From Cellulosimicrobium sp. ES-005 (GTDB lineage: Bacteria; Actinomycetota; Actinomycetes; Actinomycetales; Cellulomonadaceae): DNA of 64,000 nt. The position numbers were made by a program, and so were the translations under genes. The stretch is taken from assembly GCF_040448685.1 (NCBI RefSeq), contig NZ_CP159290.1, positions 4,588,001-4,652,000 on the forward strand. The letters run 5' to 3'. Below, one piece after another: positions 43,921-52,792 of the stretch. The notes below the pieces were generated by a model. It worked only from the letters and a program-made list of their open reading frames with translations, was not told the origin of the DNA and ran no database searches. How positions within the stretch are numbered: position 1 is the stretch's first letter; every line of letters starts with the position of its first letter.

Positions 43921-44688
43921 TCAGACGGCCTCGAGCAGTCCGGGCCCGTCGTTCGTCACGGAGTTGACCAGGGTCGAGATCTCGCGCGCGACCAGGGGGA
44001 CGTCGTCGTGCGGGCCGCCGAGGCCGAGCAGGTCGGCCGCCCCGCGCGCGTCGACCGCCGGGTCGAGCCACGCGTCCCACGCGTCGGCGGGGAGGACCAG
44101 CGGCATGCGGTCGTGGATCTCGGCGAGGTACGGCGCGGCGTCGGTCGTGACGATCGTCGTCGAGACGAGCCAGCGGTCGGGGTCGTCGTCGGCCTTGGTC
44201 CGGTCGCGCCAGAACTCGTAGAGCCCGGCGAACGCGGCGCTCTCGCCGCCGCTCGGCGCGATCCAGTACGGCTGCTTGGGGACCTTCCCCCGGCGCGGCG
44301 ACGCGCCCGCGGACCCTGCCGGCGACGCGCCGTCGGGCAGGACGCGCCACTCGTAGTACCCGTCCGCCGGGACCAGGCAGCGCCGCACGCCGAACGGCTT
44401 GGCGAACGCCGGCTTGTCGAGGATCGACTCCGCGCGCGCGTTGATCATGCGCGCGCCGCCCTTCGGGTCCTTGGACCACGACGGCACGAGGCCCCAGCGC
44501 GCCACCCGCAGCGAGCGCCGGACCTCGCCCGTGTCCTTCGCGGCGCGCTCGACGACGATCCGCACCGGGTCCGTGGGCGCGAGGTTCCACGACGGCGGGA
44601 GGAGCCGCGCGTCGTCGGCGACGTCCGCGATCGCGAACTCGTCCGCGAGGTCCTGCGCGTCCCGGAAGGAGGCATAGCGTCCGCACAT
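43921..44688 (-). CDS. SOS response-associated peptidase (SRAP/HMCES-like) protecting abasic sites
   Basis: A 255-residue SRAP protein beginning MCGRYAS; after removal of the Met, Cys2 forms the thiazolidine crosslink with abasic sites in single-stranded DNA. Other family residues are visible: WNLAPTDPV, WGLVPSWSKDPKGGARMINARAES, CLVPADGYYEW with the catalytic Glu, and TTDAAPYLAEIHDRMPLVL with the conserved His. Full length. The longer frame to 44715 would bury Cys2, so the start at 44688 is certain in function. CAGGCT sits 6 nt before the ATG. The neighbours do not suggest a pathway. Confidence 0.93.
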   Translation of the reverse strand: MCGRYASFRDAQDLADEFAIADVADDARLLPPSWNLAPTDPVRIVVERAAKDTGEVRRSLRVARWGLVPSWSKDPKGGARMINARAESILDKPAFAKPFGVRRCLVPADGYYEWRVLPDGASPAGSAGASPRRGKVPKQPYWIAPSGGESAAFAGLYEFWRDRTKADDDPDRWLVSTTIVTTDAAPYLAEIHDRMPLVLPADAWDAWLDPAVDARGAADLLGLGGPHDDVPLVAREISTLVNSVTNDGPGLLEAV

Positions 44689-44819
44689 GCCTCCAGCCTG
44701 CCGCACGCCACCCACACGCGGGGCGCGGGCGTCATGGGGGTCGGCAGGGCCGTGCGCGGGCCGCAGCCGGGGAGAGGAGGCTCACTCCCGCGCGGCCGGG
44801 TCCGGCCCGATCGAATCGA

Positions 44820-44825
44820 TACGAT
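44820..44825 (+). promoter_or_regulatory. -10 hexamer TACGAT, predicted leaderless promoter
   Basis: TACGAT with a 6-nt gap to the ATG at 44832. Confidence 0.5.
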
Positions 44826-44831
44826 GGACAG

Positions 44832-46067
44832 ATGTCCTCGTCCTCGGTCGACCCCGCCCTGCCCCGACCGAGATCGTCCGCCCGCTGGGTGCTGCTCCTC
44901 GGCGCGCTCGCCACGCTCCCCGCGCTCACGGTCGACATGTACCTCCCGCTGCTGCCGGAGGTGGGCGCCGAGCTCGGGGCGCCCGACTCGCTCGCGCAGC
45001 TCACGCTGTCCGGGATGCTCCTCGGCGGCGCGGTCGGCCAGCTCGTCATCGGGCCGCTCTCCGACCGCTACGGCCGGCGCCTCCCGGTGCTCGTCGGGCT
45101 CTCGCTGCACGTCGTGACCTCGCTCCTGTGCGCGCTCGCGCCCAACATCGGCATCCTCATCGGGCTGCGCGTGCTGCAGGGGTTCTTCAACGCGTCCGCC
45201 TCCGTCGTCGCGATCGCCGCGATCCGGGACCGCTTCACCGGCTCGGACGCCGCCCGCATCCTGTCGCGCCTCATGCTCGTCATCGGGCTCGCCCCGCTCC
45301 TGGCACCGTCGATCGGCTCGTTTATCGGTGCCCACGCGACGTGGCGCGCGGTGTTCTGGGTGCTGGCGCTGGGTGGCATCGCGCTCGGGGCGATCGTGCT
45401 GCTCTGGATGCCCGAGTCCCTGCCCGTCGAGCGGCGGCGGCCCGCCGGTGCGCGCACCGTCCTGCGCGGCTACGCGAGCCTCCTGCGCGACCGCCACTTC
45501 GTCGCGCTCGCCGTCCTGCCCGGCCTCGGCCAGGCCGTGCTCATGAGCTACGTCGTGGGGTCGCCGTTCGTGCTCCAGGAGGGGTACGGGCTCAGCCACG
45601 GGCAGTTCGCGCTCCTCTTCGCGGTCAACGGCATCGGCCTCGTCCTCTCCGCGCAGGCCAACGCCGCCCTCGTCCGGCGCGTCGCGCCCGTGCGGCTGCT
45701 CCGGACCGCGCTCGTCGTGCAGGGGGTGTTCGCCGCGGGGTTGCTCGTGGTGGCCGTGACCGGCGCGGGCGGGATCGTCGGGATCGTCGCCGCCCTGTTC
45801 CTCGTCCTGTCGATGCAGGGCATGATCCCCGCGAACGCCTCCGCGCTCGCGCTCACCCGGCACGGCGAGATCGCCGGGACCGCGGCCGCCGTCATCGGGG
45901 CGTTCCAGTCCGGGGTCGCCGGGCTCGTGAGCCCGCTCGTCGGCGTCCTCGGGGGCGACGCCGTCGCGATGGCGACCGTGATGCTCGGCGCGGTCGTCGC
46001 GTCCCTGCTCGTGCTCGCCCTCGCCACGCCGGCGTTCCGCCGCGGCGGCTGGCACACGCCGGTCTGA
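44832..46067 (+). CDS. Bcr/CflA family drug-efflux MFS transporter
   Basis: A 411-residue twelve-helix exporter. TVDMYLPLLPEVGAELGAPDS after helix 1 is the Bcr/CflA signature (usually DMYLPALP), VIGPLSDRYGRRLPVLVGL is the loop 2-3 motif, and LRVLQGFFNASASVVAIAAIRDRF is the helix 4 region with the substrate-related Arg. Typical substrates are chloramphenicol, bicyclomycin and similar, but none can be assigned here. Confidence 0.88.
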   Translation: MSSSSVDPALPRPRSSARWVLLLGALATLPALTVDMYLPLLPEVGAELGAPDSLAQLTLSGMLLGGAVGQLVIGPLSDRYGRRLPVLVGLSLHVVTSLLCALAPNIGILIGLRVLQGFFNASASVVAIAAIRDRFTGSDAARILSRLMLVIGLAPLLAPSIGSFIGAHATWRAVFWVLALGGIALGAIVLLWMPESLPVERRRPAGARTVLRGYASLLRDRHFVALAVLPGLGQAVLMSYVVGSPFVLQEGYGLSHGQFALLFAVNGIGLVLSAQANAALVRRVAPVRLLRTALVVQGVFAAGLLVVAVTGAGGIVGIVAALFLVLSMQGMIPANASALALTRHGEIAGTAAAVIGAFQSGVAGLVSPLVGVLGGDAVAMATVMLGAVVASLLVLALATPAFRRGGWHTPV

Positions 46068-46141
46068 CGCCACGGCCGGCCTTCGCCGCCCTTTCACACG
46101 TCCTCCTGCTGGTTCTGCGCACGCGTCCACGCCGGACCCCT

Positions 46142-46147
46142 TACCCT
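46142..46147 (+). promoter_or_regulatory. -10 hexamer TACCCT, predicted leaderless promoter
   Basis: TACCCT with a 6-nt gap to the GTG at 46154. Confidence 0.5.
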
Positions 46148-46153
46148 CGGACC

Positions 46154-47521
46154 GTGCCAACGACCGCTCCCGCCTCGTCGTCCCCGCGTTCGCGGCCCCG
46201 TGCGACACCGACGACGCCCTCCCGGAAGGGCGGGGAGGACAAGCCCTCCGGCGGCCCGCACCATGCGCGCGCGCTGCGCACGCACCGCGTCGCACGGGCC
46301 GTCGGGCTCGTCCTCACCGGCGCCCTCGTGTTCGTCGCCGTCGGAGCGGGAGCCGTCTACCTCGATCTCAAGTCGAAGATCACCGTGAGCGACGTGTCGG
46401 GACTCGTCGTCGGCGGCCCGACGGTCGAGCCGCCGAAGGACCCGTCCGACCCGTTCGCGGGCAAGTCGCTCAACATCCTCGTCATGGGCACGGACTACCG
46501 CGACGCCGAGAACGCCGCGATCGCCGGCGAGGAGGAGGGCATGCGCTCGGACACGACGTTCATCGTGCACGTGTCCGGTGATCGCACGCGCATGGAGGTC
46601 GTGTCCATCCCCCGCGACTCGCTCGTCGACCTGCCGGCGTGCAACCTGCCCGACGGGTCGATGTCGGGCCCGCGGCGCAACACGATGTTCAACGAGGCGT
46701 TCCAGATCGGGTCGGGCGGCGTCGACGACATGACCTACGCCGCCGCGTGCACGATCACCGCGGTGCAGGACCTCACGGGCGTCCCGATCACCAACCACGT
46801 CGTCGTCAAGATGACCGGGGTCATCGGTGTCGTCGACGCCATCAACGGCGTCACCATGTGCTTCCCGGAGCCCGTCAAGGAGAGCCCGCGGTACGGCACC
46901 CTCGACCTGCCGGCCGGGGAGTACACGCTCAACGGCCACGAGGCGATCAGCTTCCTCCGGGCGCGCCACGGGACGGGCATGGGGCTCGAGATGGGGTCCG
47001 ACCTCACGCGCATCGCGCGCCAGCAGGCGTTCATCGACTCGGCCGTGCGCGAGCTGCTCTCCCAGAACATCATCACCAACTCGCCCCAGCTCTACGGCGT
47101 CATCGAGGCGGTGCTCGGCTCGATCAGCGCCGACCCCACGATCGCGGACCCGACGGCGCTCGCGGGACTCGCGTTCAGCCTCCGCGCCATCAAGCCCTCC
47201 GAGGTCGTCTTCACGCAGGTCCCCGTCGTGGAGGCGGCGAGCGACCGCAACCGCGTCGAGTGGACGTCGGAGGCGGACGCCATCTGGCAGCGGCTCATCG
47301 ACGACGCGCCCCCGCCCGGCCACGAGGCCGTCGCCGACCCGCGCGACGACGCGACGGCGCCCGCGGGCGGGACGACCGACCCGGGGACCGGGACCGACCC
47401 CGGCGCGACCGACCCCGGCGCGACCGACCCGGGGGCGGGCACGACGGACCCTGGCACCACGGACCCCGGCACGACGCCGGAGACCCCGGTCGAGGAGCTG
47501 CAGCCCGGCGTCTGCGGCTGA
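46154..47521 (+). CDS. LytR-CpsA-Psr (LCP) family cell wall phosphotransferase
   Basis: A 455-residue protein with a cytoplasmic Ser/Lys-rich tail, one membrane segment at about residues 49-73 (GLVLTGALVFVAVGAGAVYL), and an outside LCP domain. LNILVMGTDYRD, RSDTTFIVHVSGDRTRMEVVSIPRDSLVDLP (with the polyprenyl-phosphate Arg/Asp residues), NEAFQIGG-like and GHEAISFLRARHGTGMGLEMGSDLTRIARQQAF are the hallmarks. It attaches wall polymers (teichoic acid-like or arabinogalactan-like glycans) to peptidoglycan. The last 55 residues are a low-complexity TDPGATDPGT repeat, a probable wall-spanning stalk. GTG start, leaderless. Confidence 0.92.
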   Translation: MPTTAPASSSPRSRPRATPTTPSRKGGEDKPSGGPHHARALRTHRVARAVGLVLTGALVFVAVGAGAVYLDLKSKITVSDVSGLVVGGPTVEPPKDPSDPFAGKSLNILVMGTDYRDAENAAIAGEEEGMRSDTTFIVHVSGDRTRMEVVSIPRDSLVDLPACNLPDGSMSGPRRNTMFNEAFQIGSGGVDDMTYAAACTITAVQDLTGVPITNHVVVKMTGVIGVVDAINGVTMCFPEPVKESPRYGTLDLPAGEYTLNGHEAISFLRARHGTGMGLEMGSDLTRIARQQAFIDSAVRELLSQNIITNSPQLYGVIEAVLGSISADPTIADPTALAGLAFSLRAIKPSEVVFTQVPVVEAASDRNRVEWTSEADAIWQRLIDDAPPPGHEAVADPRDDATAPAGGTTDPGTGTDPGATDPGATDPGAGTTDPGTTDPGTTPETPVEELQPGVCG

Positions 47522-47561
47522 GCCGGTCCGGCAGCCGCCCCGGTGACGGGTCGGGGCGCGG

Positions 47562-48788
47562 TCAGGAGCGACGCGTGGCGCCGAGGCGGGCGAGCCGGCC
47601 CACCGCCTCGCGGAGCACGTCCTCGCGCTTGACGAAGGTGAACCGCACGCGCGAGGCCAGCGCGCGGGCCGTCGTCGACCCCGGCGTGCAGAACGCGCTC
47701 ACGGGGACGGCGACGACGCCCGCGAGGGCGGGCAGCTCACGGCACAGGGCGACGCCGTCCTCGACGCCGAGCGGGGCGCCGTCGGCGATGACGAAGTACG
47801 TGCCCTGGGGGACGACGACGTCGAACCCGGCCCGGACGAGGCCCTCGCACAGCAGGTCCCGACGCGCGGCGAGCGAGTCGGCGAGCGCGCGCGGGGTCTC
47901 GTCGTCGGACAGGGCGTCGGCGATGGCGGGCTGGAACGGCGCGCCGGACGTGTAGGTGAGGAACTGCTTGACCGTGCGCACCGCGGTGACGAGCGGCTCC
48001 GGCCCGTGCAGCCAGCCGATCTTCCAGCCGGTGAACGAGAACGTCTTGCCCGCCGAGGAGATCGTGACCGTGCGCTGCCGCATCCCGGGGAGGGTGGCGA
48101 TCGGCACGTGCCGGGCGTCGTCGAACGTCAGGTGCTCGTAGACCTCGTCCGTCACGACGACCGCGTCGTGGCGGCGCGCGACGGAGGCGATCGCGTCGAG
48201 CTCGTCGAGGTCGAGCACCGTTCCCGTCGGGTTGTGGGGCGAGTTCACGAGGATGAGCCGCGTGCGGTCGGTGACGGCCGCGCGCAGGGCGTCGAGGTCG
48301 AGGCGGAAGCGGTCCGGGCCGGGCACGAGCGGGACGGTGACGTGGTTCGCCCCCGCGAGCGCGATGCACGCGGCGTGGGAGTCGTAGAACGGCTCGAGCG
48401 TCACGACGTCGTCCCCCGGGCCGGCGAGCGCGAGGATCGTCGCGGCGAGGGCCTCCGTCGCGCCCGTCGTCACGAGGACCTCGGTCTCCGGGTCGGGGTC
48501 GAGCCCGTAGTGCCGGTACTGGTGGCTCGCGACCGCGTTGCGCAGCTCGAGGATCCCCGGGCCGGGCGGGTACTGGTTGTGGCCCTCCTCGATCGCGCGG
48601 ACCGCGGCGTGCTTGACCGTCGCCGGGCCGTCGACGTCGGGGAACCCCTGCCCCAGGTTGATCGCCCCGGTGCGGTGCGCGAGGGCCGTCATCTCGGCGA
48701 AGACCGTCGCCGCCACCGCGCCGTCCGCGCCGAGGAGGCCGGTGGCACGGGCGGCGGCCTGCCAGCGGCCGGGCGGGAGGTCGGTCAT
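47562..48788 (-). CDS. Class I/II PLP-dependent aminotransferase
   Basis: A 408-residue fold-type I aminotransferase. INLGQGFPDVDGP, VLVTTGATEALAATILAL (phosphate/PLP region), VNSPHNPTGTVLDLDEL, VVTDEVYEHLTFDD and the Schiff-base Lys in SSAGKTFSFTGWKIGW (about residue 246), then RVRFTFVKRED with the carboxylate Arg. The pattern is like actinobacterial DapC/methionine aminotransferase-type proteins; the substrate is not fixed by the neighbours. TAGGGT with a 6-nt gap precedes the ATG at 48788. Confidence 0.9.
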   Translation of the reverse strand: MTDLPPGRWQAAARATGLLGADGAVAATVFAEMTALAHRTGAINLGQGFPDVDGPATVKHAAVRAIEEGHNQYPPGPGILELRNAVASHQYRHYGLDPDPETEVLVTTGATEALAATILALAGPGDDVVTLEPFYDSHAACIALAGANHVTVPLVPGPDRFRLDLDALRAAVTDRTRLILVNSPHNPTGTVLDLDELDAIASVARRHDAVVVTDEVYEHLTFDDARHVPIATLPGMRQRTVTISSAGKTFSFTGWKIGWLHGPEPLVTAVRTVKQFLTYTSGAPFQPAIADALSDDETPRALADSLAARRDLLCEGLVRAGFDVVVPQGTYFVIADGAPLGVEDGVALCRELPALAGVVAVPVSAFCTPGSTTARALASRVRFTFVKREDVLREAVGRLARLGATRRS

Positions 48789-48794
48789 GACCCG

Positions 48795-48800
48795 ACCCTA
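48795..48800 (-). promoter_or_regulatory. -10 hexamer TAGGGT, predicted leaderless promoter
   Basis: Minus-strand TAGGGT with a 6-nt gap to the ATG at 48788. Confidence 0.5.
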
Positions 48801-48921
48801 TCGGCGCCCGCGCCCACGATGTGGGACGGCGCGGGCGGGTTTCACCGAGGGGTACGGCCCAGATCCCGAGGCTCCGGGCACGGGTGTCCACAGGGCACTC
48901 CCGCGAGCCGCGCGGATGCCC

Positions 48922-48927
48922 TACTCT
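48922..48927 (+). promoter_or_regulatory. Possible -10 of the tad operon (TACTCT)
   Basis: TACTCT lies 62 nt before the CpaF start in an otherwise gene-free 200-bp divergent spacer. No good -35 is seen. Confidence 0.35.
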
Positions 48928-48988
48928 CTCGGTCAGGTCTTTCGGTCCGGCGGGGCAGCCGGCCAGCAGAGCAGGGGGAATGCTCGAC

Positions 48989-50287
48989 ATGTCTACGGAC
49001 ACGCACGCCGTCGGCGTGCTCGAGGGCGAGGTGCGGGAGCTCGTCCGACGCCGCGGGGTGGACCCCGTGCGCGACCGCGCGGCGGTCGACGAGCTCGTCC
49101 GCGAGGTGGTCGCGGACTACGAGACGCGGAGCGCGCTCGGAGCCGTCGCGCCGCTCGCCGACCCGACGGCCGCCGGTCGCGCGGTGGTCGACTCCGTGGC
49201 CGGCCTCGGGCCGCTCCAGCCCTACCTCGACGACCCGGAGATCGAGGAGATCTGGATCAACGCGCCCTCGCAGGTCTTCGTCGCGCGGGGCGGCCGGTCC
49301 GAGCTCACGACGACGATCCTCACCGCGGAGCAGGTGCGCGACCTCGTCGAGCAGATGCTGCGCTCGTCCGGCCGCCGGCTGGACCTGTCCAGCCCGTTCG
49401 TCGACGCCTCGCTGCCCGGTGGCGAGCGGTTGCACGTCGTCATCCCCGACGTCACGCGCAGCAGTTGGGCGGTCAACATCCGCAAGCACGTCGTCCGTGC
49501 GTCGCACCTCGACGACCTCGTCCGGCTCGGGTCGCTCACCCCGCAGGCGGCGACGTTCCTCGACGCCTCCGTCCGCGCGGGGCTGAACATCCTCGTCGCG
49601 GGCGCCACCCAGGCGGGCAAGACGACGATGCTCAACGCCCTCGCGGGCTCGGTGCCGCCCACGCAGCGCGTCGTGACGTGCGAGGAGGTGTTCGAGCTCC
49701 GGTTCGCCGTGCGGGACGTCGTCTCCATGCAGTGTCGGCAGCCGAGCCTCGAGGGGACGGGCGAGATCCCGCTGCGCCGTCTGGTCAAGGAGGCGCTGCG
49801 CATGCGCCCGGACCGGATCGTCATCGGGGAGGTCCGCGAGGCGGAGAGCTTCGACCTCCTCGTCGCGCTCAACGCTGGAGTTCCCGGGATGTGCACCCTG
49901 CACGCGAACTCGGCCCGCGAGGCCATCACCAAGATGTGCACGCTGCCGCTGCTCGCGGGCGAGAACGTCTCGGACCGCTTCGTGGTGCCGACCGTCGCGT
50001 CCTCGATCGACGTGGTCGTCCACCTCGGCGTCGACGCCGACGGGCGGCGCGTCGTGCGCGAGATCCTGGGGGTCACGGGCCGGGTCGAGCAGGGCGTGGT
50101 CGAGGCGGCGGAGATCTTCGTCCGGACGGGAGACCGGCTGGTGCGTGCCGACGGGTTCCCGCCGGGCGCGGACCGGTTCGCGCGCGCGGGGATCGACCTG
50201 GCAGCCGTGCTCCACCCGGAGCGCTCGCGCGTCCCCGCCGGCTCGGGGAGCGCCTCGGCGAGCACGGCGTGGTCGGGGGCGAGCTGA
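48989..50287 (+). CDS. cpaF: CpaF/TadA-type pilus assembly ATPase
   Basis: A 432-residue secretion ATPase powering Tad pilus assembly. The N-terminal helical domain precedes LQPYLDDPEIEEIWINAPSQVFV; then Walker A GATQAGKTTMLNAL (about residue 205), an Asp box CEEVFEL, and Walker B-region LRMRPDRIVIGEVREAESFDLLVALNAGVPGMCTLHANS with the His box. The ATG at 48989 has AGGGGG at a normal distance, whereas the ATG at 48980 follows it directly, so 48989 is preferred. First gene of the tad operon. Confidence 0.92.
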   Translation: MSTDTHAVGVLEGEVRELVRRRGVDPVRDRAAVDELVREVVADYETRSALGAVAPLADPTAAGRAVVDSVAGLGPLQPYLDDPEIEEIWINAPSQVFVARGGRSELTTTILTAEQVRDLVEQMLRSSGRRLDLSSPFVDASLPGGERLHVVIPDVTRSSWAVNIRKHVVRASHLDDLVRLGSLTPQAATFLDASVRAGLNILVAGATQAGKTTMLNALAGSVPPTQRVVTCEEVFELRFAVRDVVSMQCRQPSLEGTGEIPLRRLVKEALRMRPDRIVIGEVREAESFDLLVALNAGVPGMCTLHANSAREAITKMCTLPLLAGENVSDRFVVPTVASSIDVVVHLGVDADGRRVVREILGVTGRVEQGVVEAAEIFVRTGDRLVRADGFPPGADRFARAGIDLAAVLHPERSRVPAGSGSASASTAWSGAS

Positions 50288-50288
50288 C

Positions 50289-51149
50289 GTGGGCGTCGTC
50301 GTGGGGTTCCTGCTCGGCGCGGGCCTGTTCTGCGTCTGGTGGTCGTTCTGGACGCCGGGCCCGCGCCGGGAGCGCCGGTCGGACGGCTGGACGGCGCGCA
50401 CGCAGGACCTCCTCGTGCAGGCGGGTGCGCCGTCCGTGACGCCGGGCGCGCTGGTCGCGACGAGCGTGGGCCTGGGGCTCGTGATCCTCCTCGTCGCGAC
50501 GGTCCTGGCCGGGTCGGTCACGATCGCCACGTGCTTCGGTGCGATCGCCGCGTCCGTGCCGGCGCTCGTCGTGCGCTCCCGTGCCCGGCGCCGGAGGGCG
50601 CGCCTGCGCGACGTCTGGCCCGAGGTGCTGGACCACCTCGCCTCCGGCGTCCGTGCGGGCCTGTCGCTCCCCGAGGCCGTCGGACAGCTGGGCGAGCGCG
50701 GCCCGGCGGACCTGCGGGAGCCGTTCGTCCGGTTCGCGGTCGACTACCGGGCGTCGGGGCGCTTCGGGGAGTGCCTGGACCGGCTCAAGGACCGCCTCGC
50801 GGACCCGGTGGCCGACCGCATCGTGGAGGCGCTCCGGCTGACGCGCGACGTCGGCGGGACGGACCTGGGGCGGCTCCTGCGCACCCTCTCGACGTTCCTG
50901 CGCGAGGACGCGCGGACCCGCGGCGAGCTCGAGGCGCGCCAGTCCTGGACGGTCAACGGTGCGCGGCTCGCCGTCGCGGGCCCGTGGGTGGTGCTCGGCT
51001 TCCTCGCGACCCGACCCGAGACGGCGGCGGCGTACAACTCGCTGTCGGGTGCGCTCGTCCTCGGCGTCGGCGCAGCCTGCTCGGCCGCGGCGTACCAGCT
51101 CATGCTGCGGATCGGGCGGCTGCCCGAGGAGGAGAGGGTGCTCCGATGA
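50289..51149 (+). CDS. tadB: TadB-like type II/IV secretion F-domain membrane protein
   Basis: A 286-residue inner-membrane platform protein. Membrane segments lie at about residues 1-18, 52-90 and in the last 60 residues; the cytoplasmic T2SSF domain has LRDVWPEVLDHLASGVRAGLSLPEAVGQLGERGP and FGECLDRLKDRLADPVADRIVEALRL. GTG at 50289 is one base after the cpaF stop, and its stop overlaps the next ATG. It partners the TadC-like protein to extrude pilin. Confidence 0.88.
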   Translation: MGVVVGFLLGAGLFCVWWSFWTPGPRRERRSDGWTARTQDLLVQAGAPSVTPGALVATSVGLGLVILLVATVLAGSVTIATCFGAIAASVPALVVRSRARRRRARLRDVWPEVLDHLASGVRAGLSLPEAVGQLGERGPADLREPFVRFAVDYRASGRFGECLDRLKDRLADPVADRIVEALRLTRDVGGTDLGRLLRTLSTFLREDARTRGELEARQSWTVNGARLAVAGPWVVLGFLATRPETAAAYNSLSGALVLGVGAACSAAAYQLMLRIGRLPEEERVLR

Positions 51150-52087
51150 ACGCGCTCGACGTGTCGCTGACGGGAGCCGCGATCGGCGCGCTCGGCGCCG
51201 TGGGGCTGCTGCTCGTCGTCGCGGGCGTCCGCGGCCGCGCGATCCGGCTCGACGAGCGCCTCGCGCCCTACCTGCGGACGCACGACCGGACGTCGGTGCT
51301 GCTCCGCGACCAGCCGACCCGGACGCCGTTCCCGACGGTCGAGCGTCTGGTCGCCCCGGTGCTCGCGGACGCGGGTCGGGCGCTCGAACGGCTCGGCTCG
51401 ACGTCCTCCGACGTCCGCCGTCGGCTCGAGCGTGCGGGCCGGCGTCAGAGCGTCGAGCAGTTCCGTGCCCGCCAGCTGGTGTGGGGCGTCGTCGGGCTCG
51501 CGCTGGGCACGTTCGTCGCGGTGGTCCTCGCCGCGACGCGGGGCTCGTCCGTCGTGCTGCTCGTCCTGCTCGCGCTGCTGTGCGGGGTGGGTGGCGTCCT
51601 CGCCTGCGACCACGCCCTGACGCGCGCCGTGCGACGCCGCGAGGAACGCATGCTCGCGGAGTTCCCGACCGTCGCGGAGCTGCTCGCCCTCGCGGTGAAC
51701 GCCGGCGAGGGCCCGGTGGCGGCGCTCGAACGGGTCGCCACGACGGCCCACGGAGAGCTCTCGGGCGAGCTCCGCGCGATGCTCGCGTCCGTGCGCGCCG
51801 GCACGCCGCTCGCGCGGGCGCTCGAGCAGCTCGCCGACCGGACGGGCCTGCCGAGCCTGACCCGCTTCGCGGAGGGGGTCGCCGTCGCCGTCGAGCGCGG
51901 GACTCCGCTCGCCGACGTCCTGCGCGCCCAGGCGCAGGACGTGCGCGAGTCCGGGCGTCGCGCACTCATGGAGGCGGGCGGAAAGAAGGAGGTGGCGATG
52001 ATGATCCCGGTCGTCTTCCTCATCCTCCCGGTGACGGTCGTCTTCGCCGTCTTTCCGTCGCTCGCCACGCTGCGGCTCGGGTTCTGA
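51146..52087 (+). CDS. tadC: TadC-like type II secretion F-domain membrane protein
   Basis: A 313-residue membrane platform protein. It has a membrane segment at about residues 7-28, two more near 115-155 and a C-terminal one (VAMMIPVVFLILPVTVVFAVFPSL, the typical TadC ending). The T2SSF core is RREERMLAEFPTVAELLALAVNAGEGPVAALERVA and ADRTGLPSLTRFAEGVAVAVERGTPLADVLRAQAQDVRE. ATGA overlap with tadB. Confidence 0.9.
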   Translation: MNALDVSLTGAAIGALGAVGLLLVVAGVRGRAIRLDERLAPYLRTHDRTSVLLRDQPTRTPFPTVERLVAPVLADAGRALERLGSTSSDVRRRLERAGRRQSVEQFRARQLVWGVVGLALGTFVAVVLAATRGSSVVLLVLLALLCGVGGVLACDHALTRAVRRREERMLAEFPTVAELLALAVNAGEGPVAALERVATTAHGELSGELRAMLASVRAGTPLARALEQLADRTGLPSLTRFAEGVAVAVERGTPLADVLRAQAQDVRESGRRALMEAGGKKEVAMMIPVVFLILPVTVVFAVFPSLATLRLGF

Positions 52088-52167
52088 GCGCGCGGCTCCT
52101 AGGGCGCGTCCGGCGCCCCCACAGCTCACGTACGACACGACTCACGACGGACGAACGAGGGGAAACC

Positions 52168-52383
52168 ATGCAGGGGTCGGGACGCAGGACGACGGAGGCA
52201 CGGCGAGCGGGGCGCGAGGCGCTCGGACGCCTGGTGGGCGGGGACGCGGAACGCGGCGACGTCCCGGGGTGGGTGCTCATCACCTTGATGACCGCGGGCC
52301 TCGTCATCGCGTTGTGGGCTGTCGCAGGTCCGGCGCTGACGCAGGCCTTCAGCAACGCGATCTCGAGCGTGGGCGCGCCCTGA
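52168..52383 (+). CDS. Small pilin-like protein of the tad locus
   Basis: A 71-residue protein: a charged N-terminus of about 32 residues, then a G-D-V-P-G processing-like site and one hydrophobic helix (WVLITLMTAGLVIALWAVAG), closing with LTQAFSNAISSVGAP. The shape and position after tadC match the Flp-type/TadE-like minor pilins of actinobacterial tad operons. An E at +5 after a Gly cleavage site, as in classical Flp pilins, is not present. It has its own GAGGGGAAA ribosome binding site after an 80-nt gap, consistent with higher expression than its neighbours. Confidence 0.75.
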   Translation: MQGSGRRTTEARRAGREALGRLVGGDAERGDVPGWVLITLMTAGLVIALWAVAGPALTQAFSNAISSVGAP

Positions 52384-52384
52384 G

Positions 52385-52792
52385 GTGGCGCACGGAGTCG
52401 GTCGCGGCACGGTGACGACGGACCCCGAGCGCGGGTCGGCGGTGGTCGACTTCACCCTCGTGTCCGTCCTGGTGCTCGTGCTGTTCCTCGGCGTCGTCCA
52501 GGTAGCGCTCGCCGTCCACGTGCGGGCGACGCTCGTGGACTGTGCCGCAGAGGGTGCTCGGGTCGCAGGCCGTGCCGACCGTGGCCCGCAGGACGGAGCT
52601 GCCCGAACGCGCGACCTGATCACGGCCGCGCTCTCGTCCCGGTACGCGCAGGACGTCGTGGCGCGTCAGACGGTCGTCGACGGCCTCCCGGTCGTCGAGG
52701 TGACGGTCTCCGCGCCGCTCCCGGTGGTGGGTCTCCTCGGTCCGGCGGGCGTGGTGACCGTCGACGGGCACGCGCTCGAGGAAGCGCCGTGA
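52385..52792 (+). CDS. TadE-like pseudopilin
   Basis: A 135-residue protein with the TadE opening ERGSAVVDFTLVSVLVLVLFLGVVQVALAVHVRATLVDCAAEGARVAGR: a Gly-Ser site then a hydrophobic helix with Asp at +5, followed by an outside domain. The GTG at 52385 is directly after the previous stop; GTG at 52412 is an alternative start. Overlaps the next gene by 4 nt. Confidence 0.85.
   Translation: MAHGVGRGTVTTDPERGSAVVDFTLVSVLVLVLFLGVVQVALAVHVRATLVDCAAEGARVAGRADRGPQDGAARTRDLITAALSSRYAQDVVARQTVVDGLPVVEVTVSAPLPVVGLLGPAGVVTVDGHALEEAP

Noticed and set aside
47341-47500. A recent minisatellite or phase-variable tract at the end of the LCP gene
   Set aside because: The TDPGA/TDPGT repeats are degenerate in DNA and typical of wall-spanning stalks; no mononucleotide slippage tract is present.
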